Positions 1 to 7,436 of a stretch of 10,161 nt of DNA are shown here, piece by piece. Within the stretch, counting starts at the first letter, position 1; every line of letters begins with the position of its first letter. The notes below the pieces were generated by a model that saw only the letters and a program-made list of their open reading frames with translations, did no database searches and was not told the DNA's origin. The stretch is from Colwellia sp. Its GTDB lineage: Bacteria > Pseudomonadota > Gammaproteobacteria > Enterobacterales > Alteromonadaceae. The stretch lies in assembly GCA_003521815.1 (NCBI GenBank), contig DPHE01000004.1, forward strand, positions 1,276 through 11,436, read 5' to 3'. The position numbers and the translations under genes are program-made.

Positions 1-669
1 GACTTAAAAGTATTTGATGCGACATGTCCATTGGTGACTAAAGTTCATATGGAAGTTAGTCGTGTGAGTCGTAAGAACATTGAGTGTGTACTCATTGGTC
101 ATGTAGGACATCCAGAAGTTGAAGGCACCATGGGGCAGTATGATAGCGACTCAGCTGGGATTTACTTAGTTGAATCAGCAGACGATGTCTTAAACCTTGA
201 AGTCAAAGATCCAGGAAAACTTTATTTTTGTAGCCAAACAACATTATCAGTTGATGACACTTCTGATGTAATTGATGCACTTCGAGCTAAATTTCCTTTA
301 ATTGAAGGACCTCGTAAGGATGATATTTGTTATGCAACTCAAAATCGTCAAGATGCTGTTCGTGCTATCGCTAGCCAAGTAGACCTTTTATTAGTCGTTG
401 GTGCAAAAAATAGTTCGAATTCTAATCGTCTAAGAGAAGTCGCTGAAAAAATGGGAACAACATCTTACCTTATTGATACAGCAGACAACATTGAGACGTC
501 CTGGTTAGAAGGTGTTAATAAAATTGGTGTTACTGCAGGCGCATCAGCTCCAGCAATATTAGTAAAGCAAGTTATCGAATTATTAAAAGACTATGGCGGT
601 CAAGAGGTTAATGAGCATCCTGGTCGCAAAGAAAATATTGTCTTTGCAGTACCTGTAGAATTGCGCTAA
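1..669 (+). CDS. ispH: 4-hydroxy-3-methylbut-2-enyl diphosphate reductase (IspH/LytB), 5'-truncated by window edge
   Basis: IspH is the [4Fe-4S] enzyme of the last step of the MEP isoprenoid pathway, reducing HMBPP to IPP and DMAPP in the cytoplasm. The reading frame is open from base 1, giving 222 residues that align with E. coli IspH from about residue 88; the start and the first cluster cysteine lie outside. Visible family residues, with a constant offset of 87 to E. coli numbering, are the cluster cysteines at residues 9 (DATCP) and 110 (DDICYAT), His37 and Glu39 in GHPEVEGT, Thr80 in QTT, Ser138 and Asn140 in NSSNSN, and Ser182 in GASAP. The protein ends in a normal ELR-type C terminus. 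It is followed by about 460 bp without a gene. ispH also neighbours the minor pilin cluster in Pseudomonas, though at the pilE end. Only the 5' part is missing; there is no sign of decay. Confidence 0.97.
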   Translation, partial: DLKVFDATCPLVTKVHMEVSRVSRKNIECVLIGHVGHPEVEGTMGQYDSDSAGIYLVESADDVLNLEVKDPGKLYFCSQTTLSVDDTSDVIDALRAKFPLIEGPRKDDICYATQNRQDAVRAIASQVDLLLVVGAKNSSNSNRLREVAEKMGTTSYLIDTADNIETSWLEGVNKIGVTAGASAPAILVKQVIELLKDYGGQEVNEHPGRKENIVFAVPVELR

Positions 670-728
670 TCTTAAGTTGATTGTAATTTAACCACTTTTG
701 ATGTGATTATTATATCTAGGAAGCATGG

Positions 729-745
729 ATAGTTATAGTAACTAT
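729..745. repeat. Short perfect inverted repeat in the ispH downstream region
   Basis: The arms ATAGTTA and TAACTAT are perfectly complementary around a 3-base loop (TAG). The stem is AT-rich and has no T-tract, so it is not a terminator. It could be a weak RNA hairpin or a protein-binding dyad, but may also be chance in such AT-rich sequence. Confidence 0.3.
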
Positions 746-869
746 TAAGTATACAGGCGTATGTTTCGAATGTATTTTTAAGGAAGAAATTATACAGACA
801 ATAAGGATATGGGCTAATGTTTTTCAGGATAGTGATTTTTAGCACATATGAATTTTTCCAAGAGTCTTT

Positions 870-902
870 AGCCAATGCCAAATTGGCTCCTTCTTTTTTT
901 AT
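870..902 (+). terminator. Intrinsic (Rho-independent) terminator downstream of ispH
   Basis: A perfect 7-bp stem, AGCCAAT (870-876) with ATTGGCT (882-888), has a 5-base loop GCCAA and is followed by a T-rich tract (TTCTTTTTTT, 891-900). The T-tract lies on the plus-strand side only, so it ends transcripts coming from ispH. It separates ispH from the pilus operon. The distance from the ispH stop (about 200 bases) is long for a simple terminator. Confidence 0.65.
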
Positions 903-1082
903 TGCTAAAAAGGGGGCGGGCTCAAATACAGTTATTTTAAAAGTAATCATCCTCACACATAATGTTTTATCAAAACGTAACAATATTTATTTACTAAAAG
1001 AACTTGTTTTTACATCCCTCCAACTAATAAATACTCTTTTCAAGCCTACTTTTTTACAGTTAGTTCTTATACCTTTTTTCGA

Positions 1083-1088
1083 TACAAT
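1083..1088 (+). promoter_or_regulatory. Possible -10 element upstream of pilV
   Basis: TACAAT matches the sigma-70 -10 consensus at five of six positions and lies about 40 bases before the pilV start. No good -35 is seen at 16-18 bases upstream (TTAGTT at 17), so an activator would be needed if it is real. It is the best candidate I see for the pilus operon promoter, and it is weak. Confidence 0.25.
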
Positions 1089-1129
1089 ATTAGGTAATAA
1101 GAAGAGTCAACTTATCAAGAGAGAAGCTA

Positions 1130-1678
1130 ATGCCTCAACGTATTAATACTCAGCGTCTCAGTACTCACGGTCTCAAAAAAAGTGCTGGTAAACAAAAAGG
1201 CATGACTTTTATCGAAGTTTTAATTGCCTTATTTATTATGGTTACAGGTATTTTAGGTGCTGTGGCTATGCAAGCCACGGCTAAAAAAGGTAGTTTTGAT
1301 GCAATGCAGCGTTCATTAGCCTCTAGTCTGGCGCAAGATATTATTGAGCGTATGCGCAGTGATGATGCTAGCATTTTAAATGCCTACATAAGTACAGAGT
1401 ATGGTAAAGGTGTTACCTGTTCAGGTGGTTGCTCGGTATTTACACAAACCAATATAGATGAGTTTGAATTAGCTTTAACCGGTGGTGATGTTCTTTTAGG
1501 GGGAAATCATGCGGGTGGCTTAGTGGATGCTAGAGCCTGTGTGGATGTAAGTAATAATGCAGTAACCGTAGTCGTTACTTGGCAAGGCAGGACGGTAACA
1601 GTGGATGGTAGTACAGAAGGCTGTGGTGCTTCAGGCAAGCAACGTCGCCAAGTATTAGTTGAAGGCTTTATCTTTTAA
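1130..1678 (+). CDS. pilV: Type IV pilus minor pilin PilV (modification of prepilin leader type)
   Basis: PilV is an inner-membrane minor pilin that joins PilW, PilX, a FimU-type pilin and PilY1 in the complex that primes type IVa pilus assembly. The product has 182 residues with a 24-residue basic leader ending KQKG, a prepilin peptidase site before MTFIEV (Glu at mature +5), and a hydrophobic helix to about residue 50. The following RSLASSLAQDIIERMRSD stretch (61-78) is typical of PilV. Cysteines at 97, 101, 137 and 165 may form disulfides in the periplasm-facing head. ATG at 1130 is chosen because AAGAGAGAA (1117-1125) is a good ribosome site. The next ATG (1202) is the +1 residue of the mature pilin, so it cannot start a working prepilin. 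This is the first gene of the cluster, and no fimT/fimU precedes it, unlike in Pseudomonas. Confidence 0.9.
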   Translation: MPQRINTQRLSTHGLKKSAGKQKGMTFIEVLIALFIMVTGILGAVAMQATAKKGSFDAMQRSLASSLAQDIIERMRSDDASILNAYISTEYGKGVTCSGGCSVFTQTNIDEFELALTGGDVLLGGNHAGGLVDARACVDVSNNAVTVVVTWQGRTVTVDGSTEGCGASGKQRRQVLVEGFIF

Positions 1679-1701
1679 TAAAATAGCAAGTAGTGATAAG
1701 T

Positions 1702-2712
1702 ATGAAGAACATTAATAACACATATCAACAAGGATTTAGTTTGTTAGAAGTCTTTATTGCTTTGGTAATAGGCTTAGTAATATTTGCGGGTGTGTTAAGT
1801 ATTTTTGTTGGTATGAGGACTACGGTTACAGAAACGTCAAGTTTTGGAGAGCTTCAAGAGAATGGTCGATTTGCTATGAGCGTATTAACAAATGATCTTT
1901 CAAAACAAGATTTTTGGGGAGATTATACGGGAACCTTTGATCTCTCTAGCATAAACCATACACTGGCTGCCCCAGCTAATGATTGTAATGGAGGAGGAGT
2001 AAATAATAATTCGTTTCCGCTAGCGACAGGATCGTTTCGTACTATATGGGGAGAAACTGTTAGCCGTGCGAATCCTATGGGCTGCTTTGCGGATGCTAAA
2101 ATTGGTTCAGATGTGATACAAATAAAGAGAGTGTTAGCCGATGCTTTAGTTGATGGTTTAGGTGATCCTCTCGATCCTGCTCCGGCGGGAAATTATCACT
2201 TAGTTGCTAACAGCAATGATGGTATTTTGTTTGCTAGTGGTGCTTTGCCTGCTGTAGATAACAGTAGAGTCTGGCAGTATCAACACCATGTTTATTATAT
2301 TCGTGAAGAAAACCAAGGTAATAATAAAGTGCCAGTGTTAATGCAAGGGCAATTAACAACAAGAATGTCGTTCGCTCCTATTATCGACGGTATTGAAATG
2401 ATTCGTTTTATGTATGGTTATGATGCGGATACAGATCCTGATGCAGCAGGGTATGGAGTGGTGGATAATTTTGTGTCAGCCGACAATGTGACAGAAGCTA
2501 TGTGGGATAATACAGGTGGCACAAAAATAATAGCGGTGAAAATATATGTGCTAGCACGAAATGTTTTACCTGATAATAATTATATAAATAATAACACTTA
2601 CTTTTTAGGTGATTTAAATGATGGTAAAGGTATCACTTTTAATGATCATAATCGACGATTGTTATTTAGTTCTACCGTGACATTGTATAATGCGAGGGTC
2701 GATTCATGGTAG
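1702..2712 (+). CDS. pilW: Type IV pilus minor pilin PilW
   Basis: PilW is the large minor pilin of the tip/priming complex and is normally needed for pilus assembly and for carrying PilY1. The product has 336 residues: an 11-residue leader ending QQG, cleavage before FSLLEV (Glu at +5), a hydrophobic N-terminal helix to about residue 37, then the PilW signature LQENGRFAMSVL (51-62). The C-terminal two thirds is a globular domain with two cysteines (95 and 128). ATG 1702 is preferred to the in-frame GTG at 1693: it gives a usual short leader (MKNINNTYQQG) and an AUG codon, although neither start has a strong ribosome site. The gene starts 23 bp after pilV, and its last 7 bases overlap the probable pilX start, suggesting coupled translation. 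Confidence 0.9.
   Translation: MKNINNTYQQGFSLLEVFIALVIGLVIFAGVLSIFVGMRTTVTETSSFGELQENGRFAMSVLTNDLSKQDFWGDYTGTFDLSSINHTLAAPANDCNGGGVNNNSFPLATGSFRTIWGETVSRANPMGCFADAKIGSDVIQIKRVLADALVDGLGDPLDPAPAGNYHLVANSNDGILFASGALPAVDNSRVWQYQHHVYYIREENQGNNKVPVLMQGQLTTRMSFAPIIDGIEMIRFMYGYDADTDPDAAGYGVVDNFVSADNVTEAMWDNTGGTKIIAVKIYVLARNVLPDNNYINNNTYFLGDLNDGKGITFNDHNRRLLFSSTVTLYNARVDSW
2694..2698 (+). promoter_or_regulatory. Ribosome binding site that favours the upstream pilX start
   Basis: GAGGG lies inside the 3' end of pilW, 7 bases before ATG 2706. The alternative in-frame ATG at 2748 has no purine-rich site at a suitable distance. This is the main reason for choosing the longer, overlapping pilX. Confidence 0.55.
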
Positions 2713-3233
2713 TTCCACTCCTTACATCAAATCACTTAACATGCTGTATGAATAAGCAAAAAGGAGTCGTGTTAATTATCTCTTTAGTGTTTTTAGTTGC
2801 CTTAACCGCTGTTGCTGCAGCGCTAATGCAAAATACGACTACCGATATGAAAATGTCAGGAGCTAGTGAGGAAAAAACTGTTGTAGAACAAGAGGTTGTT
2901 AGTACTGTTGATGAGTATATATTTTTACAAGTCACAGGTAGTATGGGTAATAACGGCTTTTCTCAACCAGTAGCCACTTTTCAATATGGTGCTAAAGATA
3001 TAATAGCAGAGCTTACTAAAACGAATAAAGATGGTGATATTGGTGCGGCAACACTTGATCTTGCGAATAACAAATTTCAGCTTCAGGCAGATTGCCCCCA
3101 CTCTAAATTTGCCTCATCAGCTCAGGTGTTTACTTGTAACGTTTTACGTATACAAATCAATAAAAAATATGGCCGAAATAAAATGAGTAGGGTAGAGGTG
3201 AATTCAGGCATAGTACAACATTTATTAAAATAA
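2706..3233 (+). CDS. pilX: Type IV pilus minor pilin PilX (PilX_N type)
   Basis: PilX is the GspK-like minor pilin thought to cap the priming complex next to PilY1. The product has 175 residues. After the leader ending NKQKG the mature sequence begins VVLIISLVFLVALT and lacks the usual Glu at +5 (Ile instead), which is characteristic of PilX. The helix is followed by the family stretch TTTDMKMSGASEEKT (44-58). Cysteines at 130 and 144 may pair. Start choice is uncertain. ATG 2706 has a good GAGGG site and overlaps pilW by 7 bases but gives a 20-residue leader with a hydrophobic beginning and a Cys-Cys pair. ATG 2748 gives a classic 6-residue leader (MNKQKG) but no ribosome site. The mature pilin is the same either way. 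pilY1 follows after 61 bp. Confidence 0.87.
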   Translation: MVVPLLTSNHLTCCMNKQKGVVLIISLVFLVALTAVAAALMQNTTTDMKMSGASEEKTVVEQEVVSTVDEYIFLQVTGSMGNNGFSQPVATFQYGAKDIIAELTKTNKDGDIGAATLDLANNKFQLQADCPHSKFASSAQVFTCNVLRIQINKKYGRNKMSRVEVNSGIVQHLLK

Positions 3234-3234
3234 C

Positions 3235-3244
3235 AGTGATCACT
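3235..3244. repeat. 10-bp perfect palindrome just after pilX
   Basis: AGTGATCACT is self-complementary and begins one base after the pilX stop codon, in the pilX-pilY1 gap, followed by ATTTTC. It might be a small hairpin affecting relative expression, or an operator. It is too short, and has too poor a T-tract, to call a terminator. Confidence 0.3.
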
Positions 3245-3294
3245 ATTTTCAGTTAGGTAATGAATAGAAATGTCTTCCATATAGGGGGTTTATC

Positions 3295-6200
3295 ATGAAA
3301 AAATTAATAGTATTAAGTTTATTGGCTATATCTGCAATAGCAACAACACCTTTGTCATTGGCTGAAGACATTGAACTATATATCAGTGATGTTGTAAGGG
3401 AGGCAGGAAAGAGCACCAAAGTATTAATTATTTTTGATAATTCGGGTAGCATGGCTACCATTGACGAGGTCAATGCTCCTTATTTGAAAGATGGTCAAAC
3501 TGTGCCTGATCATTACGAGCCTGAAGACTCATCTCATGCCTATAATGACACAGCTACTTATTTCAATGTTGGGGGAGCTGACGGCTCTTCAACGATTCCT
3601 GACAGCCCAAGTGATGCTAGGCGCTTTTTAGCAGCTATTAATAGCTGTGAAACCTCCATAGATTTATTAGCTAAATATGGTTATTACACTGGACGTATTC
3701 GTGAATATACCTATCAAGGTCAAACCGGCTCTTGGGAAGAAGTTCCTTCTAATAATGGTCTTAATATAGAAGTAATTGACTGTGAAGATGATGCCTACAT
3801 AGAAGATAGTGCTGATATTGTTATCAATGAGGGAACCGTAGTAAATGCTACTGGAATTGCTGCGGGTTATCCTGTAGATGAACAAGGTACTAAAAAGAAC
3901 CCTATTTATCATTCTGAGAATAAAGTTAGTACAAATGTTGATTGGTCTTCTGGTAGTTATGTGACTTTGTATACGGCAAATTACTTACGCTGGTATCACA
4001 CAACCACTAAAGAAAAAATTGAACAAGCTAGGATGAAAACGGCACAAGATAGTATGACGAGTGTCATAAATACCACGCCATCTATTAATTTCGGGCTTGA
4101 AATTTTTAATTATGATAAAGGTGATCTTACTAGGGATGGCAATGGTGGGCGTATTGCCTTAGGCATAAAAAAAATGACAGCGACTAATCGTGCCTCTTTA
4201 CTTGATGTTATCAATGATCAATTAACCAGTGAAACTTGGACGCCTTTATGTGAGTCTCTTTATGAAGCTAATCAGTATTTTTCAGCTGGTATCGTTGACT
4301 TTGGTGATGATGATATAGATGTTGGTAGTGGACCTGGTAGATATGTTAAAAATACTCCCCCTAGAGATACAACTATTGAAGCAGATGGAAGTTATATTTC
4401 TCCTTTTAGTGATTGTGCAAATAGCGTTTCTCATGTCATTTTAATTACTGATGGTGAGCCAACGTATGATTCTGGCGCAAATAGTAAAATATTAGCGTTA
4501 AAATCTAAAGTGCAAAAAACTGATTCTGATCATTATCCTGAATTTGATGCATATGGTAATCCAGTGATGATCGATGTCGCTTTTACTGATGAGACAACTG
4601 ATTTTAATAATGATCCTTACACCGCGGATGGCAGCAATAGCTATTTGCCAGCGCTAGCCGGTTGGATGAGCACTTATGATGTGAATCCTGATTTAGCTGG
4701 AATTCAAACGGTTTTAACTCATACTATTGGCTTTAGTAGCGGTGCTGATGATGCAAAGGCATTATTAGAAGAAACGGCTATTCGCGGTCAAGGTGAATTT
4801 ATTTTTGCTCAGACTGGCCTAGATTTAACTGCGGCTTTGACTAATATATTAAGTGGACTTCAACCCGGTAACGATAGTTTAACATCAGCTTCTGTTGCTG
4901 CCAATAACTTTGATAGAACTCAAACTTTAGACTCAGTTTATTATGCTATGTTTGATCCTCAAAACAGTCCTAGATGGCAAGGTAATTTAAAAAAATATAA
5001 AGCGGTAAATGGTGAATTAACAGGTGTCGGTGGTGTGCAAGCTATCTGTGAAAACGAAAATGGGATCAGAACTTTTTGTCCTACGGTAAAAAGTTACTGG
5101 TCACCAAGTATTGATGGAGATACAGTCGGTAAAGGGGGGGTTGCATCATGGTTCAATACCAAACAAGTAAGTGATAGAACAATTTATTTAGATGATGGCA
5201 ATGGTAACTCTTTAATTACTTTTGACCGAACAAACTTAGAAACTGCTTTTACCAACCAAGCAGGTCTTGCTTCGAAATTGGGCGTTGCAGGTGCTACAGA
5301 TAATGATGGTAATGATATTGAAAGTTCCGAAATTGATAAAATGATCAATTGGACTAAAGGCATGGATGTCGATGATGATGATAATGATAAAAGTTTCACG
5401 GATATGCGTAACGATGTTTTTGGTGACCCACTACATTCAAAGCCTTTAGTTGTTAATTATGGCGACAGCATCAGAATTGTTGTGGGAACTAATGCGGGTG
5501 CTTTGCACATGTTCGAAGATAGTGGCACTACTGTAAAAGAAAATTGGGCTTTTATGCCAAAAGAATTTATTGGCAACATTAAATCCTTACGGAACAATTA
5601 CTCGTCGGTTGATAAAATTTACGGTATTGATGGCGAAATTACTGTTTTGTTAAATGATATCGGTGGTGATGGGGCAATTGATGGAGATGACACCGCTTGG
5701 ATTTTCTTTGGATTACGCCGTGGTGGTAGCTCATATTATGCGTTAGATATTAGTAACCCTGATATTGCGCCAACGTTAATGTGGAAAAAAGATGATACTA
5801 GTTTAGGTTTTAACTTGTTAGGTCAGTCTTGGTCTAAACCTAAAGTTGGTTATTCAAAGCTTAATGCTTCAGGTGATGTTGCCAGCCCTGTCGTTTTTAT
5901 TGGTGGTGGCTATGATACTAATAAAGACCGTGATAATGTTGGTACTGATGATCTCAAAGGTAATGCTGTGTATATGTTAGATGCGGAAACAGGTACTTTG
6001 AAATGGAGTATGGCCCCATCAGGTGGGGATACGACTTTTGCTGGTACGGATAGTATTACAGCGGGTATTGGTTTGTTAGACAGCACAGGAAATGGCTTAA
6101 CTGATCGCTTATACGCAGCTGATACGGGGGGAAATGTTTGGCGAGTTGATATGCCAGGTGATACCAAAGCTGATTTTTCGGTGTTCAAATTAGCAAGTTT

Positions 6201-6987
6201 AGGTGGAACAACTAATCTAACTGATAGACGTTTCTTTTATGAACCATCAATTGTGAGGACTTTTATTTCCGAAACGGTGGAAACAACCATAATAGATGAA
6301 GAGGGTGCAACTAAAACGATTAGCGTTCATCAAGAAATTCCTTATGATGCAATTCTTATTGGTAGTGGTGATAGGTCTAATCCGTTAGGCCAAGATACTA
6401 AAGATAGTGTCTTTATGATTAAAGATAAATATATAAAAACGCAGACTTTTTCTTCATCTACGAGTCCTGCAACACCAAATACGATTGTTGAAGCTGATTT
6501 GTATAATTATACCAATGACCCATTTAAAAATATGGCGACAATGACTAGTCAAGCTCTCGATACTTTACAGCGTAATGTTAGTGCTAAATCAGGTTGGTAT
6601 ATCGACTTACAAGAAGGCGGTGAAAAAAGTTCAGCAGAAGCGCTTGCCATTAATGGTGTCGCTTATTTTACCACTTACACCCCACCAGTCTTTGCGGCTG
6701 AGTTAGAAGGGTGTAAACCGCCTACTGGAATTGGATCACTATTAGCTATTGATCTAGCTTTAGGGATCAAAAAACATAAAATCATTAAAAATGTTCGCAG
6801 TGATGATCAGCGCTATATAGATATCAATAGTGAACTATTAGGAGTGCCTACTTTAATTGTATTGCCTGAGGACCCAAATGATTCTACATCAGAGGTTTCT
6901 GGGGATATTATTGTTGGAGATGCTATTATTCCAGTAGACTTCACCCTGAAAACCATGCGTACTTATCTTTATATTACAGAAGAATAG
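3295..6987 (+). CDS. pilY1: Type IV pilus tip adhesin / assembly factor PilY1 (PilC family)
   Basis: PilY1 is a secreted, pilus-tip protein that promotes pilus assembly, adhesion and surface sensing. The product has 1230 residues, similar to Pseudomonas PilY1 (about 1160). It has a Sec signal peptide (MKKLIVLSLLAISAIA..., cleavage probably after LSLA, residue 23), then a von Willebrand A-like domain with the MIDAS motif DNSGS (48-52) and a second metal-site segment ITDGE (384-388). The C-terminal PilC-type beta-propeller begins near FGDPLHSKP (709-717) and includes LRRGGSSYYALD (807-818). Three Asp-rich, calcium-type stretches are visible: DVDDDDND (691-698), DIGGDGAID (788-796) and DSTGNGLTD (929-937). 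The last resembles the 9-residue calcium loop of Pseudomonas PilY1. No RGD motif is seen near the first. ATG 3295 has a strong GGGGG site (3284-3288). A G7 run lies at 5134-5140 in frame. It sits between pilX and pilE in the operon. Confidence 0.96.
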   Translation: MKKLIVLSLLAISAIATTPLSLAEDIELYISDVVREAGKSTKVLIIFDNSGSMATIDEVNAPYLKDGQTVPDHYEPEDSSHAYNDTATYFNVGGADGSSTIPDSPSDARRFLAAINSCETSIDLLAKYGYYTGRIREYTYQGQTGSWEEVPSNNGLNIEVIDCEDDAYIEDSADIVINEGTVVNATGIAAGYPVDEQGTKKNPIYHSENKVSTNVDWSSGSYVTLYTANYLRWYHTTTKEKIEQARMKTAQDSMTSVINTTPSINFGLEIFNYDKGDLTRDGNGGRIALGIKKMTATNRASLLDVINDQLTSETWTPLCESLYEANQYFSAGIVDFGDDDIDVGSGPGRYVKNTPPRDTTIEADGSYISPFSDCANSVSHVILITDGEPTYDSGANSKILALKSKVQKTDSDHYPEFDAYGNPVMIDVAFTDETTDFNNDPYTADGSNSYLPALAGWMSTYDVNPDLAGIQTVLTHTIGFSSGADDAKALLEETAIRGQGEFIFAQTGLDLTAALTNILSGLQPGNDSLTSASVAANNFDRTQTLDSVYYAMFDPQNSPRWQGNLKKYKAVNGELTGVGGVQAICENENGIRTFCPTVKSYWSPSIDGDTVGKGGVASWFNTKQVSDRTIYLDDGNGNSLITFDRTNLETAFTNQAGLASKLGVAGATDNDGNDIESSEIDKMINWTKGMDVDDDDNDKSFTDMRNDVFGDPLHSKPLVVNYGDSIRIVVGTNAGALHMFEDSGTTVKENWAFMPKEFIGNIKSLRNNYSSVDKIYGIDGEITVLLNDIGGDGAIDGDDTAWIFFGLRRGGSSYYALDISNPDIAPTLMWKKDDTSLGFNLLGQSWSKPKVGYSKLNASGDVASPVVFIGGGYDTNKDRDNVGTDDLKGNAVYMLDAETGTLKWSMAPSGGDTTFAGTDSITAGIGLLDSTGNGLTDRLYAADTGGNVWRVDMPGDTKADFSVFKLASLGGTTNLTDRRFFYEPSIVRTFISETVETTIIDEEGATKTISVHQEIPYDAILIGSGDRSNPLGQDTKDSVFMIKDKYIKTQTFSSSTSPATPNTIVEADLYNYTNDPFKNMATMTSQALDTLQRNVSAKSGWYIDLQEGGEKSSAEALAINGVAYFTTYTPPVFAAELEGCKPPTGIGSLLAIDLALGIKKHKIIKNVRSDDQRYIDINSELLGVPTLIVLPEDPNDSTSEVSGDIIVGDAIIPVDFTLKTMRTYLYITEE
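5134..5140 (+). repeat. G7 homopolymer inside pilY1
   Basis: Seven consecutive G residues fall in codons 614-616 (Gly-Gly-Val) of pilY1, just before the propeller domain, in an otherwise AT-rich gene. The frame is intact. A length change of one base would truncate PilY1 before its C-terminal domain. Confidence 0.9.
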
Positions 6988-7017
6988 CAACAGCTTAGAT
7001 AGCTATTAATTACTCTT

Positions 7018-7022
7018 GGAAA
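7018..7022 (+). promoter_or_regulatory. Ribosome binding site for pilE
   Basis: GGAAA lies 8 bases before ATG 7031 and supports that start over the in-frame TTG (7016) and ATG (7022), which overlap or touch the site itself. Confidence 0.5.
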
Positions 7023-7030
7023 TGTCCATC

Positions 7031-7435
7031 ATGAAAAAGCAACCAAACAGCTATGGTTTCACTTTAATAGAGTTGATGATCACTGTGGCAATTATTGGGA
7101 TTTTAGCGAGTATTGCTTACCCATCATATACAGATTTCATTACTCGATCGAATCGAAGTGAAGGGCAACGTGAGTTATTGCGTTACGCTAACCTACAAGA
7201 GCAAGTGTATGTTGATAGTCGATTTTATGCCGCCAACATGAAAGGTTTAGGTAAAAGTACTGTGACTATAAAAACTAATTCAGAAAATTATATTATTTCA
7301 GTTTCAGATCAAACGGCAACTACATTTACCTTAAAAGCTGAAGCTCAGAATAATCAAACAAGTGATACAGGTTGCACCACACTTACTGTTGATGAAATAG
7401 GAACTAAGACTCCTGAAATATGTTGGGAGAAATAA
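7031..7435 (+). CDS. pilE: Type IV pilus minor pilin PilE
   Basis: This is a small type IVa pilin of 134 residues, matching PilE, the minor pilin found with pilY1 in Pseudomonas and relatives. The leader is MKKQPNSYG, followed by the classic mature start FTLIELMITVAIIGILASIAYP (Glu at +5; given here only as a family signature) and TDFITRSNRSEGQ. The C-terminal pair Cys115 and Cys131, in ..DTGCTTLTVDEIG..ICW.., forms the expected D-region disulfide loop. ATG 7031 is chosen for its normal 9-residue leader and the upstream GGAAA. The gene begins 43 bp after pilY1. It is probably a minor and not the major pilin: it sits in the minor pilin cluster and has no strong promoter or terminator of its own. 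Its end carries the ribosome site of the next gene. Confidence 0.9.
   Translation: MKKQPNSYGFTLIELMITVAIIGILASIAYPSYTDFITRSNRSEGQRELLRYANLQEQVYVDSRFYAANMKGLGKSTVTIKTNSENYIISVSDQTATTFTLKAEAQNNQTSDTGCTTLTVDEIGTKTPEICWEK
7425..7430 (+). promoter_or_regulatory. Ribosome binding site of the pilY2-like gene inside the end of pilE
   Basis: GGGAGA is part of the last pilE codons (Trp-Glu) and stands 6 bases before ATG 7437. This supports the ATG 7437 start over the in-frame ATG 7461 and points to translational coupling with pilE. Confidence 0.6.
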
Positions 7436-7436
7436 G

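Larger units (their letters stand above)
670..1129. other. Intergenic region between ispH and pilV
   Basis: This stretch of 460 bases is AT-rich and has no convincing gene. Open frames on both strands (for example 817-1146 plus and 672-983 minus) give proteins without recognisable domains and run through a terminator hairpin. It contains a 7-bp inverted repeat (729-745), an intrinsic terminator (870-902) and, near its right end, a possible -10 element (1083-1088) before pilV. The terminator divides it into an unusually long ispH 3' untranslated region, or possibly a small RNA, and a pilus operon leader of about 230 bases. Confidence 0.7.

Noticed and set aside
672..983. 103-codon open frame on the minus strand downstream of ispH
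   Set aside because: AT-rich sequence gives long chance frames; the product has no recognisable feature and the frame crosses the terminator.
817..1146. 109-codon open frame on the plus strand before pilV
   Set aside because: It runs through the terminator hairpin, overlaps the pilV start, shows no domain or typical composition and has no well-spaced ribosome site.
1693..1701. GTG start for PilW three codons upstream
   Set aside because: ATG 1702 gives a normal prepilin leader, and the GTG has no better ribosome site.
5910..6188. Minus-strand open frames inside pilY1 (also near 3667-3912 and 5184-5399)
   Set aside because: These are shadows of the strongly supported pilY1 coding frame.
7016..7030. 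TTG or earlier ATG start for PilE
   Set aside because: GGAAA is well spaced only for ATG 7031, which also gives a standard 9-residue leader.
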